From NCBI RefSeq assembly GCF_024298865.1, contig NZ_CP101161.1:579227-643226 (forward strand): 64,000 nt of DNA. Direction: 5' to 3'. Shown piece by piece: positions 1 through 8,772 of the stretch. The notes below the pieces were generated by a model. The model worked only from the letters and a program-made list of their open reading frames with translations. It did not search any database and was not told the origin of the DNA. Position 1 is the first letter of the stretch; the number at the start of each line of letters is the position of its first letter. The stretch is from Halorarius halobius (lineage in GTDB: Archaea; Halobacteriota; Halobacteria; Halobacteriales; Haloarculaceae). Made by a program: the position numbers and the translations under genes.

Positions 1-219
1 GAGCCCGAGGGCACCGAGGCGACGGAGGACCACCTGACCGCGTTCGCCGCGGAGGTGACCCACGACCTGCGGACGCCGCTGTCGGTCGCGCAGGGCCGAC
101 TCGACCTGCTCGACCCCGACGGGGAGAGCGCCGAGCGACTGCGCGAGGCGCTCGACGACATCGAACGGGTGGTCGACTCGCTCCCGGAGCGGGCCAGGGA
201 GTTCGACCCCGACGACTGA
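1..219 (+). CDS. C-terminal part of a histidine-kinase-like protein, HisKA domain only
   Basis: The window opens inside a gene; the last 72 codons are visible. The segment THDLRTPLSVAQGRLDLL is a HisKA dimerisation and phospho-acceptor helix with its histidine and the following D-L-R-x-P-L. A second amphipathic helix follows and the protein then ends in FDPDD. No HATPase_c domain (N, G1 or G2 boxes) follows, so the chain stops where a normal kinase would continue. Haloarchaea encode many multi-domain sensor proteins; this one might depend on a partner ATPase or act as a phosphotransfer module. The N-terminal domains lie outside the window. Confidence 0.75.
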   Translation, partial: EPEGTEATEDHLTAFAAEVTHDLRTPLSVAQGRLDLLDPDGESAERLREALDDIERVVDSLPERAREFDPDD

Positions 220-236
220 CGCCCCAGCCTCAACAC

Positions 237-243
237 GTATATT
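237..243 (+). promoter_or_regulatory. TATA box of the following gene
   Basis: The sequence GTATATT lies 28 bases before the ATG at 271. That distance fits a haloarchaeal promoter giving a leaderless mRNA. Confidence 0.5.
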
Positions 244-270
244 CCCCGAGACCGTACGCGGCACAAGCGA

Positions 271-987
271 ATGGAGGAGAGCGTCTCGGGATTCAGCGAG
301 CGGGGGTCGTGGGGTGACGTGGTCGAACACGGCGAGCGCGTCACGCGAGCGATGCGTGACGTGCGCCGGGCGCGCGAGGACGTGGAGCTGTCCGATGCCG
401 CGCTCGCGGAGTGGGACGAGTGGCGCCCCAAACAGCACGAGCGGCTCGACGAGGACGTCAACGAGAAGACCGCGGAACAGGCCAGCGTCCGGGAGGGCAC
501 CGGCGAGCAGGAGGGCGTCGACCCCGACGAGGACCTGAAGAACGCCGGCGACAAGCTCGCCGACTCCTACGAGGGGCTCGACGACCCGGAGGAGGCCGTC
601 GAGGACGCCCGCCGGTCGGTCGACTATCTCGCCCGGGCCGCCGACTCCGCCGGCCGGAAGGCACTCCGGAAGGTCGAGGGTGCCGTCTACAAGAACGTGA
701 TGACCCAGATAGCGCCGTACTACTTCGACAACGAACTCGTCAGCGCGAACGTCAAGCGGCTCGGCACCGACGACTACCGCCTCGAGGTGAACGTCAACGA
801 CGACGACCTGAAGATTCACGTCTCGAACCGGCTCGCCGACTACGAGTCGAGCGTCGACCGCTGGCACGTCGACACCGAGAAGGGGACCGAGGTGGTCGAG
901 GCCGTCGAAGGGGTCGAGACGCCCGACGAACAGGACGAGGGCGACGAGGGGCTCACGAACGGCGAGTCCCGGCCCACCTCGAACTGA
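271..987 (+). CDS. Conserved haloarchaeal hypothetical protein (DUF5828-like)
   Basis: The product is 238 residues, strongly acidic and without signal peptide or membrane segments, so it is probably cytoplasmic. The N-terminal half (about residues 20-130) is charged and helical; residues 135-210 look like a mixed alpha/beta domain (around PYYFDNELVSANVKRL). The tail is rich in Asp, Glu and Gly. From memory the opening MEESVSGFSERGSWGDVVEHG resembles a haloarchaea-only family of unknown function, DUF5828. A TATA box sits 28 bases upstream. The next gene on the same strand starts 41 bases downstream with its own TATA-like box. No function can be assigned. Confidence 0.75.
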   Translation: MEESVSGFSERGSWGDVVEHGERVTRAMRDVRRAREDVELSDAALAEWDEWRPKQHERLDEDVNEKTAEQASVREGTGEQEGVDPDEDLKNAGDKLADSYEGLDDPEEAVEDARRSVDYLARAADSAGRKALRKVEGAVYKNVMTQIAPYYFDNELVSANVKRLGTDDYRLEVNVNDDDLKIHVSNRLADYESSVDRWHVDTEKGTEVVEAVEGVETPDEQDEGDEGLTNGESRPTSN

Positions 988-1027
988 GCCCGAAGACACT
1001 TACTACACCCGTCGCTCGGTCGCACGT

Positions 1028-1750
1028 ATGGCCGAGGGTGGGAACGAAACGGTCGGCGAGCCGCAGGGGATGGCGAGCGCCTCGACGGTCCACGGGCGCG
1101 TCGTCGTCTACCCGGTCCGCGACTGTCCGGTCACCCGGCTCGCCGCCGAGTACGGCCTGCGGACGCTCGTCACGCCCGACCGGTTCGACCGTGCGCCACA
1201 GGCCGTCGTCGAGACGACCGAGACGGCTCGGCTCCGCGAGTTGGGCGCGCATCCGGTCGTTCGTGCCGGCGACGTGACGGTGTGTCGGCTCCCGACGCTG
1301 GAGCGGTCGACCGGCGACGTGACCGCGCCGGCCTGCGGCCACGACCACTGTCTGGCCCACGGGTTCGGCTTCCTCCCCATCGACCCCTACCACGTCCGCT
1401 GGGAGGACGACCACCTCCACTGCTCGTTCGCCGCGCTCGACACCGGCGAAATCGAGGCCGCGGTCCACGCGCTCGGCGACGCCGACTTCGTGGTGAAGCT
1501 CCAACAGCTCGTCCAGAGCGGCGACGCGGACGGGGGCGCCGGCGGCCACACCGCCGTGGTGGACCTCGACCGGCTCACCGACCGCCAGCGCGAGGTGGCC
1601 GCGGCGGCCGCCGAACGGGGGTACTTCGACCCCGACGGCCCGACCGCGGCGACGGTCGCCGAGGAACTCGGCGTCTCGAAGTCCACCCTCTCTGAACACC
1701 TCCGGGTCGTCCAGCGGGAACTCCTCCGGCAGACGTTCACCGAGGCGTGA
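1028..1750 (+). CDS. Bat-type HTH transcriptional regulator
   Basis: The 240-residue protein has a C-terminal HTH_10 domain (about residues 180-235). It starts LTDRQREV and contains VAEELGVSKSTLSEHL, the recognition helix pattern of the bacterio-opsin activator family. The N-terminal 170 residues have the usual mixed sensor-like fold of this family with a Cys/His-rich patch (ACGHDHCLAHGFGF, about residue 100) that could bind a metal or respond to redox state. It should act as a DNA-binding regulator; its targets are unknown. A TATA-like ACTTACT lies about 25 bases before the start. The tandem gene downstream has its own promoter-like CTTAAAG. Confidence 0.85.
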   Translation: MAEGGNETVGEPQGMASASTVHGRVVVYPVRDCPVTRLAAEYGLRTLVTPDRFDRAPQAVVETTETARLRELGAHPVVRAGDVTVCRLPTLERSTGDVTAPACGHDHCLAHGFGFLPIDPYHVRWEDDHLHCSFAALDTGEIEAAVHALGDADFVVKLQQLVQSGDADGGAGGHTAVVDLDRLTDRQREVAAAAAERGYFDPDGPTAATVAEELGVSKSTLSEHLRVVQRELLRQTFTEA

Positions 1751-1834
1751 CCGGCGACGGCGCGACCCCACACTTAAAGCGCCGAACTGTTCGCCACCAG
1801 CACCAATCCGGAAAGCCCGCTGTGTCCACCTGTG

Positions 1835-2785
1835 ATGCGACGAGAGACCACGAGGCGCGGCGTCCTCAAGATGGGCGGGGCGGCCGTCGCGGCGGCCGCC
1901 GTCGGCATCGGGAGCGCCACCGCGGCGGAAAGCGAGTGGACGACCCGCGCGACGCCGACGGGCAACACGCTGTACGGCATCGAGATGACGACGGACGGCG
2001 CCTACGCGGTCGGCGGGGGCGGCGTCGTGCTGGAGCGGGCCCCCGAGGGCTACCGGAAGGTCATCGACGGGGGGCCGACCGGCAACGGCAACGGCCTGTA
2101 CGGCGCCGACACCACCGACTACGGCACCCGGCTCTGGTTCGTCGGCTCGTCGGGCGCCATCGGCGAGTACGACGTCGAGGCGGGCGTCCTCTACGACCAC
2201 TCGGCGCCCAACGACGTGACGAACAACTTCAACGACGTCGCCGTCAGGGGCACCGGCGACAGCGCCAACGTGTACGTCGCCGGCGACTCCGGGAAGATAT
2301 ACTACTCGTTCGACGGCGGGAAGACGGGCACGTGGAACAGCGTCACCCCCGGGTCGGGGTCGGCGATCAACGCGCTCGACTTCTTCGGCGACCGCTACGG
2401 CCACGCCGTCGACGGCAACAAGACGGTGTTCTACACCCGCGACGGCTCGACGTGGGACACGCTCGGCATCGAGAACGCCGACCACAACTTCTACGGCGTC
2501 GACAGCGACGGGTTCGACGACGTGACCGTCTCGGGCGGCGGCGGCACCGTCTACAACTGGACGGGGAGCCAGTGGGTCCGTCAGGACACCGGCGACGCGA
2601 GCCTGCGCGACCTCGAGGTCACGGGCACGCCCGGCCTCACCGTCGGCGGCGGCGGGGCGGTGTTCCGCCGCGGCGAAACCGGGTGGACCCAGGAGCAGAC
2701 CCCGGTCGGGGACAACCTGAAGTCGGTACTGCGCGGCAACGTCGAGATCGCGGTCGGCGCGGGCGGCACCGTCATCGAGAACTGA
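1835..2785 (+). CDS. Tat-exported beta-propeller protein (YCF48-like)
   Basis: The product has about 316 residues. It begins with a twin-arginine signal, with arginine pairs before GVLKMGGAAVAAAAVGIG, so it is exported folded through the Tat pathway. The mature part is a run of blade-like repeats with phrases such as GVVLERAPEGYRKV, GTRLWFVGSSGAIGEY and NVYVAGDSGKIYYSFDGG. This resembles sialidase-like or YCF48-type propellers. There is no lipobox. A GTG three bases upstream is an alternative start. The ligand is unknown. Clear neighbouring operon partners are absent: the upstream regulator is 85 bases away and the downstream MaoC gene has its own TATA-like sequence. Confidence 0.8.
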   Translation: MRRETTRRGVLKMGGAAVAAAAVGIGSATAAESEWTTRATPTGNTLYGIEMTTDGAYAVGGGGVVLERAPEGYRKVIDGGPTGNGNGLYGADTTDYGTRLWFVGSSGAIGEYDVEAGVLYDHSAPNDVTNNFNDVAVRGTGDSANVYVAGDSGKIYYSFDGGKTGTWNSVTPGSGSAINALDFFGDRYGHAVDGNKTVFYTRDGSTWDTLGIENADHNFYGVDSDGFDDVTVSGGGGTVYNWTGSQWVRQDTGDASLRDLEVTGTPGLTVGGGGAVFRRGETGWTQEQTPVGDNLKSVLRGNVEIAVGAGGTVIEN

Positions 2786-2795
2786 CGCGGCCGAG

Positions 2796-2803
2796 CTTTT
2801 TGG
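2796..2803 (+). promoter_or_regulatory. TATA-like box of the MaoC / CoA-transferase operon
   Basis: CTTTTTGG lies about 25 bases before the ATG at 2826, the spacing expected for a leaderless haloarchaeal mRNA. Confidence 0.45.
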
Positions 2804-2825
2804 TCCCCGGCACCCTCCGGGGCGT

Positions 2826-3377
2826 ATGACACCGGACACCGACCGCCGCCTCGTCGAGGGGTGGCAGGGTCGCTTCTACGAGGATTTCGCCGTCGGGGAC
2901 GTGTACAAACACCCGTACGGCAGGACGGTGACCGAGACGGACAACGTCTGGTTCACCAACCTGACGATGAACAGCAACCCGATGCATTTCAACGAGGCGT
3001 ACGCGTCGGAGACGGAGTTCGGCGAGCGTCTCGTCGACGGCACGTTCGTCATCGCGCTCGCCGTCGGCATGAGCGTCGTCGACGTGAGCGCGAACGCCAC
3101 CGCCAACCTCGGCTACGACGACGTGCGCCACACCGGCCCCGTGTTCCACGGCGACACGCTGTTCGCGGAGAGCGAGGTGCTCTCGAAGCGGGAGAGCGAC
3201 TCCCGCGACCACGTCGGCATCGTCGAGACGGAACTGCGCGCGTACAACCAGGACGACGAGCAGGTGCTCACCCTGCGGCGGACGCCGATGGTGCTCAAAC
3301 GGGAGCACGCCGAGCCCTCGGCGGCGCGGCCTCCGGGCTGGCCGGCGGGCGTCGGCACCCAGCCGGAGGAGCTGTGA
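2826..3377 (+). CDS. MaoC-family hot-dog acyl-CoA hydratase
   Basis: This is a single 183-residue MaoC-like hot-dog domain that should hydrate or dehydrate a short-chain or branched acyl-CoA. The hydratase motif is present as TMNSNPMHFNEAYA (about residues 47-60). The His is kept, but the position usually held by the catalytic Asp in (R)-enoyl-CoA hydratases is Asn; from memory, mesaconyl-CoA-hydratase-like members share this TMN pattern. The gene overlaps the following CoA-transferase by four bases (GTGA), so the two are translationally coupled and probably act on the same CoA thioester. The exact substrate is not determinable. Confidence 0.85.
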   Translation: MTPDTDRRLVEGWQGRFYEDFAVGDVYKHPYGRTVTETDNVWFTNLTMNSNPMHFNEAYASETEFGERLVDGTFVIALAVGMSVVDVSANATANLGYDDVRHTGPVFHGDTLFAESEVLSKRESDSRDHVGIVETELRAYNQDDEQVLTLRRTPMVLKREHAEPSAARPPGWPAGVGTQPEEL

Positions 3378-4825
3378 GCCGAATCGAGGCCGGGGTGCCC
3401 GTCCGTGCGGCCGAGAGCGTCGCCGCCGCCGTCGAACCCGGCACGGTGCTCGGCGTCTCGGGGTTCGGGAGCGTCGGCTACCCGAAGGCCGTCCCGCTGG
3501 CGCTCGCCGAGCGCGGGGACGCCGCCGACCTCGGGCTGACGGTCGTCAGCGGCGGCAACGTCGGCGCGGAGATAGACGAGACGCTGATGGCGACCGGCGC
3601 AATCGCCCGGCGCTACCCGTACCAGGGGAGCGACGAAGCGAACGCCCGGGTCAACGACGGCCGCCTCGCCTTTCACGACCGACACGTCTCGCAGGTGGCC
3701 GACGAACTGCTGTACGGCGGTCTCCCCGCCCCCGACCTGACGGTCGTTGAGGCCGTCGCGGTGGGCGACGGCTGGCTTGCCCCTTCCACGTCGCTGGGTG
3801 CGACCCCGGCGCTCGTCGAGGCGGCCGACCGGCTGGTCGTCGAAGTGAACGACGCCCAGCCCCGGGGACTCGAGGCGCTCCACGACGTCTACCGGCCGGG
3901 AGCACCGCCCGGCCGCGACCCCATCCCGCTGACCGAGGCGGGCGAGCGCATCGGCGACACCCGCGTCGCGTTCGACCCCGGGAAACTGGACGCCGTCGTC
4001 CGCGTCGACCGCCCGGACGCCACCTACGAGTTCCGCGACCCGACCGCCGAGGACCGGCAGGTGGCCGCGAACCTCGCGAATTTCCTGAGCGAGGAAATCG
4101 AGCGCAACCCCGCACTCGCGGAGGCGGTCAACCTCCAGTTCGGCGTCGGGAGCGTCGGCAACGCCGCGGCGCTCGCTATCGAGGACGTGGCGTTCGGCGA
4201 CCGCGAGGTGGCGTACGTCGGCGAGGTCATCCAGGATTCGGTGCTCGACGCCGTGGACGCGGGCGGGCTGACGGCCGCCAGCGCCACCTCGCTGGCGCTG
4301 TCCGCGGAAGGACAGAATCGGCTGTTCGGTGACCTCGACCACTACGCCGAGCGGGTCGTCCTGCGGCCCTCGGACGTGTCGAACGCGCCGGGCGTCGTCC
4401 GCCGGTTCGGCGTGGTCGCCGTGAACGCCGCCGTCGAGGTGGACCTGACGGGCCACGTCAACTCCACGCACCTGCGAGGGACGCGGATGGTGAACGGAAT
4501 CGGCGGGAGCGGCGACTTCACCCGGAGCGGGCTGGTGAGCGTCGTCGCGGTGCCGTCGACGGCGGCGGGCGGCGACGCCTCCCGGGTCGTCCCGATGGCG
4601 ACCCACGTCGACCACACCGAACACGACGCGGGCGTCGTCGTCACCGAACACGGCGTCGCGGACCTGCGGGGGCTGTCGCCACGCGAGCGCGCCCGGGAGA
4701 TGGTCGACGTGGCCCATCCCGCGTTCCGCCCGGCGCTCGACCGCTACCTCGAACGGGGCCTCGAGTCGGGCGGCCACACCCCCCACGACCTCGAGACGGC
4801 GTTCGACCCGCTCGAGCGGGAGTGA
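3374..4825 (+). CDS. Acetyl-CoA hydrolase / CoA-transferase family protein
   Basis: From the GTG at 3374, which overlaps the stop of the hydratase gene, the product has 483 residues, normal for the ACH1/Cat1 family (succinyl-CoA:acetate CoA-transferases and acetyl-CoA hydrolases). It shows a glycine-rich N-terminal segment (LGVSGFGSVGYPK), the GVGSVGNAAAL region, and the family motif MVNGIGGSGDF near residue 380 followed by TEHGVADLRG. The reading frame stays open further upstream inside the hydratase gene, but the overlap makes 3374 the sensible start. Together with the hydratase it suggests a small acyl-CoA utilisation operon, perhaps for a dicarboxylic or branched acid. Confidence 0.85.
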   Translation: MSRIEAGVPVRAAESVAAAVEPGTVLGVSGFGSVGYPKAVPLALAERGDAADLGLTVVSGGNVGAEIDETLMATGAIARRYPYQGSDEANARVNDGRLAFHDRHVSQVADELLYGGLPAPDLTVVEAVAVGDGWLAPSTSLGATPALVEAADRLVVEVNDAQPRGLEALHDVYRPGAPPGRDPIPLTEAGERIGDTRVAFDPGKLDAVVRVDRPDATYEFRDPTAEDRQVAANLANFLSEEIERNPALAEAVNLQFGVGSVGNAAALAIEDVAFGDREVAYVGEVIQDSVLDAVDAGGLTAASATSLALSAEGQNRLFGDLDHYAERVVLRPSDVSNAPGVVRRFGVVAVNAAVEVDLTGHVNSTHLRGTRMVNGIGGSGDFTRSGLVSVVAVPSTAAGGDASRVVPMATHVDHTEHDAGVVVTEHGVADLRGLSPRERAREMVDVAHPAFRPALDRYLERGLESGGHTPHDLETAFDPLERE

Positions 4826-4828
4826 GCG

Positions 4829-5989
4829 TCAGGCCAGCCGCCGCACCGCGACGAGGACGACCACCACCAGCGCCATACAGCCGGCGAGCATCGCCCAGCC
4901 GGCGCCGTAGCCCGCCGTGTCCGCGAGATAGCCGAACAGCGGCGGCGCGAGCAGGCCTCCCACGTTGGCGGCGGTCTGGCCGCCCGCGGTGGCCGCGCCT
5001 ATCTCCCCCTCGCCGACGAGCGCGGCGAGACAGGAGTAGAACACACCCGCGGAGCCGAGGACGGTGACGCCGATGCCGAGGAGTAGCGCCACCGCGACCG
5101 GGAGCGGCGGCGTCCCGAGCGCGAGCGCCACGAGCAGGAGGCCGCCGACCGCGGTCTGTACGGCCGTGACGGTCGCGGCGCCGCGCCCGCCGCCGAGCCG
5201 GTCCGCGAGCGCGCCGGCGCCGAGCCGACCCGCGCTCCCCGCCGCCTGTGTCCCCGCGAGCACGACGCCCGCCACGGCCGGCGAGGTGCCGACCGCCTCG
5301 TCGACGTACAGCAGGGTGTAGCCGGTCGTCGTGAACACGCCCGCGCCGATGAACAGCCCCGCCGCCACGAGCAGGAGGTACGCGCGGTTCCCCCGGAGGC
5401 TCCCCACGTCGGGGAGCGACCACGCGCCGGCGCTCCCCGCGCCGCTGTAGGTGACCGCGAACACGGCGACGTAGGCGGCCGCGGCGCCCGCGACGACGCC
5501 GAACCCCCACTGCCAGGCGGCGACGCTGGCGACGGCCGCGATAGCCAGCGACGCGGTGCCGGAGCCGACGGTGACGCCGACCTGCTTGAGCCCCATGGCG
5601 AAGTTCTCGCGGCCGGGCGGCGCGCTCGTGACGATGCCGCGGTTCGAGGCCGGCATCGCCGTCGCGTAGAAAGCACCCAGCAGGAACGCGACCCCGAGCA
5701 GGGCGGCGAAGGTGGGCGCGACGCCGAGCAGGCCGGCCGCGACCGCCAGCCCCCCGAGACCGAGGAGCATCACGCGCTTCTCGCCGAACCCGTCGACGGC
5801 CGCGCCGCTGGGAAACAGGTTCAGCGTGTAGCCGAGCGTCGCCACCGTCACCAGCACGCCCACCAGCGTCCGCGAGACGCCGAACGTCCCACGGAAGTAG
5901 GAGGTGGCGGCGAAAAGCGAGTAGTAACACAGCGACGCGGCCGTCTGCCAGCCGGCGACCGCGAGCACAGAGCGCCACCCCGCGTTCAT
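4829..5989 (-). CDS. Major facilitator superfamily transporter
   Basis: The 386-residue protein is almost entirely hydrophobic with about 12 membrane segments. Short charged loops are typical of MFS permeases, for example after segment 2 (DGFGEKRVMLL) and midway (PGRENFAMGLKQVGVTVGSG). The latter resembles the nitrate/oxalate/drug-type MFS signature region. No accessory domains or substrate-specific residues can be named. It converges with the CoA-transferase gene, with only three bases between their ends. It is divided from the haem genes by about 40 bases on the same strand. It could be an exporter or an organic anion permease. Confidence 0.85.
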   Translation of the reverse strand: MNAGWRSVLAVAGWQTAASLCYYSLFAATSYFRGTFGVSRTLVGVLVTVATLGYTLNLFPSGAAVDGFGEKRVMLLGLGGLAVAAGLLGVAPTFAALLGVAFLLGAFYATAMPASNRGIVTSAPPGRENFAMGLKQVGVTVGSGTASLAIAAVASVAAWQWGFGVVAGAAAAYVAVFAVTYSGAGSAGAWSLPDVGSLRGNRAYLLLVAAGLFIGAGVFTTTGYTLLYVDEAVGTSPAVAGVVLAGTQAAGSAGRLGAGALADRLGGGRGAATVTAVQTAVGGLLLVALALGTPPLPVAVALLLGIGVTVLGSAGVFYSCLAALVGEGEIGAATAGGQTAANVGGLLAPPLFGYLADTAGYGAGWAMLAGCMALVVVVLVAVRRLA

Positions 5990-6027
5990 CCGGTCGGGCT
6001 ACCCGGCCCGGTGGTGAAAGCGATTGG

Positions 6028-6765
6028 TCACCGGCAATCCCGGGCGCGACCGACAGCCGCCCGGGCCAGCGCCTCGAAGTCGGCCTCGTCGGGCACCACG
6101 TCGACCGCGATGCCGTGCGACTCGGCCGTCTCGCGGGTCGGAGCGCCGATACAGCCGACGATGGCGTCGTTCAGCCCGGCAATAGCGGCCTCGCGGACGC
6201 CCCGCTCGTCGGCCGCGGCGAGGGCGTTCTCGACGGTGAGCGATGAGGTGAACAGCGCCACGTCGAGGTCGCCGGCGGCCGCCCGCTCCGCGGAGACGCC
6301 GCTGTCGGCGGGCCGGGTCAGCCGGTAGAGGACCGTCTCGTGGACGTACGCGCCCGCATCCTCGAGTCCGTCGAGCAGGACGGCGCTCCCGTGGTCCGAG
6401 CGGGCCACCTCGACGCGGGCGCCCGCAACCTCGTCGGCGAGTCGGTCGACCAGCCCCGCCGAGGAGAACTCCTCGGGCACCACGTCGACCGCGTAGCCGG
6501 CCGCACGGAGCGCGTCGGCGGTCGACGCGCCGATGGCACACACCGCACCCGACGGTGACCAGCCGGCGGCGGCGAGTTCCACGCCCGTCTTCGACGTCAG
6601 GACCGTGTAGTCGGCGTCTTCGCGAGGCGTGGCGCCGGTCGGCTCCACCTGCAACATCGGGTCCGGCAGGGGCTCAGCCCCGAGCGACGCCAGCAGTTCG
6701 ACCGCGGCGTCGAGCCGTTCGTCGGCGGGCCGGAAGACGGCGACCGTCGGTTTCGTATCGTCCAT
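6028..6765 (-). CDS. hemD: Uroporphyrinogen-III synthase
   Basis: This poorly conserved enzyme closes hydroxymethylbilane into uroporphyrinogen III with inversion of ring D. The 245-residue length and two-domain alternating alpha/beta pattern fit. Typical phrases are YTVLTSKTGVELAA near residue 53, VCAIGASTADALRAAGY near 75, and LFTSSLTVENAL near 170. The assignment is strengthened by position: it is the last gene of a hemC-cobA-hemD operon and starts six bases after the end of cobA. The product feeds both haem and sirohaem/cobalamin branches. Cytoplasmic. Confidence 0.9.
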   Translation of the reverse strand: MDDTKPTVAVFRPADERLDAAVELLASLGAEPLPDPMLQVEPTGATPREDADYTVLTSKTGVELAAAGWSPSGAVCAIGASTADALRAAGYAVDVVPEEFSSAGLVDRLADEVAGARVEVARSDHGSAVLLDGLEDAGAYVHETVLYRLTRPADSGVSAERAAAGDLDVALFTSSLTVENALAAADERGVREAAIAGLNDAIVGCIGAPTRETAESHGIAVDVVPDEADFEALARAAVGRARDCR

Positions 6766-6771
6766 GGCGGT

Positions 6772-7542
6772 TTACTCCCCCTCCGTGGGCGGCTCACCAC
6801 CCGTCCGCAGGAACGCCTCCACGCGCTCTCTGGTGGCCGCGACCGGGCCGATGACGGTTATCGCGGGCGGTTCGATGCCTTCCTCGTCGCGCACCTCGAC
6901 GATGGTGTCGAGCGTGCCGACCGCGACCTGCTGGTCGGGCCAGGTCGCCCGCTCGACGAGCGCGACGGGCGTCTCGGGGTCCATCCCCTCCTCCATCAGG
7001 ACTCGCGTGTAGTCCGGGAGCCGGCCGACGCCCATGTAGACGACGATGGTGCCGCCCGTCGCCGCCAGCGCGCCCCAGTCGACCGCCGACTCGTCTTTCG
7101 TGGGGTCTTCGTGGCCGGTGACGAACGACACCGAGGAGTTGTGGTCGCGGTGGGTGACCGGGATGCCGGCGACGCCCGGCCCGGCGACGCCCGCGGTCAC
7201 GCCGGGGACGTACTCGAACTCGACGCCGTGGTCCGCGAGATGTTCCATCTCCTCGCCACCGCGTCCGAACACGAACGGGTCGCCGCCCTTCAGGCGGACG
7301 ACCGTCTTCCCCTGCTCGGCGAGTTCGACAAGCCGGTCGTTGGTGTACTGCTGGGAGGTGCGGTCGCCGCCCGCGCGCTTGCCGACGTCCTCGGCCTTCT
7401 CGTCGGGCACTAGCGCCAGTGCCGGCCCCGGAAGCTTGTCGTGGAGCACCACGTCGGCCTCCTCGATGAGCCGTTTGGCCTTCACCGTCAGCAACTCGGG
7501 GTCGCCGGGGCCGGAGCCGACCAGGTAGACGCGCCCGGTCAT
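6772..7542 (-). CDS. cobA: Uroporphyrinogen-III C-methyltransferase
   Basis: The 256-residue protein uses S-adenosylmethionine to methylate uroporphyrinogen III at C-2 and C-7, giving precorrin-2 for sirohaem, cobalamin and the alternative haem route of archaea. It carries the tetrapyrrole methylase fingerprints VGSGPGDPELLTVKA at the N-terminus, VRLKGGDPFVFGRGGEE near residue 82, and the VPGVTAGVAGPGVAGIPVTH region. Its length matches the single-domain SUMT enzymes and it lacks the CysG oxidase/ferrochelatase part. Its ATG overlaps the stop of hemC by four bases, showing translational coupling. Confidence 0.95.
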   Translation of the reverse strand: MTGRVYLVGSGPGDPELLTVKAKRLIEEADVVLHDKLPGPALALVPDEKAEDVGKRAGGDRTSQQYTNDRLVELAEQGKTVVRLKGGDPFVFGRGGEEMEHLADHGVEFEYVPGVTAGVAGPGVAGIPVTHRDHNSSVSFVTGHEDPTKDESAVDWGALAATGGTIVVYMGVGRLPDYTRVLMEEGMDPETPVALVERATWPDQQVAVGTLDTIVEVRDEEGIEPPAITVIGPVAATRERVEAFLRTGGEPPTEGE

Positions 7543-8603
7543 TCCTCGGCGCCGGCCTCGCGTTTCGCCTCGGCGATTAGCTCGTCGGCCCCACGCTCGG
7601 CGAGGTCGGCGGCGAACTCGCGGGCCATCTCGGCGTGGCGCTCGACCGGGATGTCACGCACCTCCCGGACCTCCTCGGTGCCGTCGCGGTCGAGCACCCG
7701 CACGACGGTGTGGACGTACGCGCCCCGGAGCGTCGCGTAGACGCCGATGGGAGCGACACAGCCACCGTTCAGTGCCCCGAGGACGGTCCGCTCGACGGTG
7801 GTCTCGACCCGGGTCCGGGCGTGGTCGACCCGGTCGTGGATGCTGTCGGCGAGGTCGCCGTCGCGAGCGGTGACCGCGAGCGCGCCCTGTCCGGGCGCGG
7901 GGACGAACCGCTCGGCGTCGAGTCGCTGGTAGTCGAGGTGGTGGAGCAGGCCCGCGCGGTCGAGGCCGGCCTCGGCCATCACCATCGCGTCGAACTCGGT
8001 GTCGACCTCGCGTTCGAGCGCACGCCGCTCGATTTCCGCGAGCGCGTCGAACCACGCCTCGACGGACTGCTCGTACGCGCCCTCCCCGTCCTCGCTGTCG
8101 ACGCGGTCGGCGTGCTCCCGCTGAAGCGACGGCGCGAGCAGTTTCTCGATGCGCGTGTCGACGTTGCCGCGGACGGGTTCGACGGTGAGGTCCGGCCGCT
8201 CGGCGAGCAGTTGGGCGCGCCGGCGGAGGCTCCCGGTGCCGACCGTCGCGCCGTCGGGCAACTCGTCGAGGCTCCGGCCGTCGGGTGTCACCAGCAGGTC
8301 GCCCGGGGCGGCCCGCTCGGGGACGCCCGCGACCACCAGGTCGTCGGGGAACTCCGTCGGCATGTCCTTCATCGAGTGGACGGCGGCGTCACAGTCGCCC
8401 TCGAGGACGCGCTCGTCGAGCGCGCGGACGAACGCCCCGGTCTTGCCGAGCCGGTGGACGAGTTCGTCGCGCACGCGGTCGCCCTCGGTGGCTACCTCCA
8501 CGAGCTCGACGGGCCGGCGACGGGTCGAGAGCGCCTCCTGTACCGTCGCGGCCTGCCGAAGCGCGAGCTGTGACCCGCGCGTGGCGAGGCGAATGTCGGT
8601 CAT
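7539..8603 (-). CDS. hemC: Hydroxymethylbilane synthase (porphobilinogen deaminase)
   Basis: The enzyme polymerises four porphobilinogens into hydroxymethylbilane. The reading frame is open further upstream, but homology starts at the ATG at 8603 (MTDIRLATRGSQLALRQA), giving 354 residues. Visible family features are HSMKDMPTEFPDDL near residue 80, GTGSLRRRAQLL near 125, and the cofactor-attachment cysteine in LNGGCVAPIG near residue 290. The protein contains an acidic insertion (about residues 165-185, DRVDSEDGEGAYEQ) compared with bacterial enzymes. It is the first gene of the operon. About 170 bases separate it from the divergent glutaredoxin gene, enough for two promoters. Confidence 0.95.
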   Translation of the reverse strand: MTDIRLATRGSQLALRQAATVQEALSTRRRPVELVEVATEGDRVRDELVHRLGKTGAFVRALDERVLEGDCDAAVHSMKDMPTEFPDDLVVAGVPERAAPGDLLVTPDGRSLDELPDGATVGTGSLRRRAQLLAERPDLTVEPVRGNVDTRIEKLLAPSLQREHADRVDSEDGEGAYEQSVEAWFDALAEIERRALEREVDTEFDAMVMAEAGLDRAGLLHHLDYQRLDAERFVPAPGQGALAVTARDGDLADSIHDRVDHARTRVETTVERTVLGALNGGCVAPIGVYATLRGAYVHTVVRVLDRDGTEEVREVRDIPVERHAEMAREFAADLAERGADELIAEAKREAGAEE

Positions 8604-8772
8604 GTGTCGCCCTCGGCGTCCCACCGTGAAACCCCCTTCGGGTCGGGCGCGATGAACTGCATGCCGCGATAGGAAATCGGCCCCGTGGGGCGTGTCCCAC
8701 CGTTTCGCGCCTGCGCGAACGCGGCGCATCGCCTCGGTACGCCTTTCCGTCCGGCGACCGTAGCCGGCGGCG

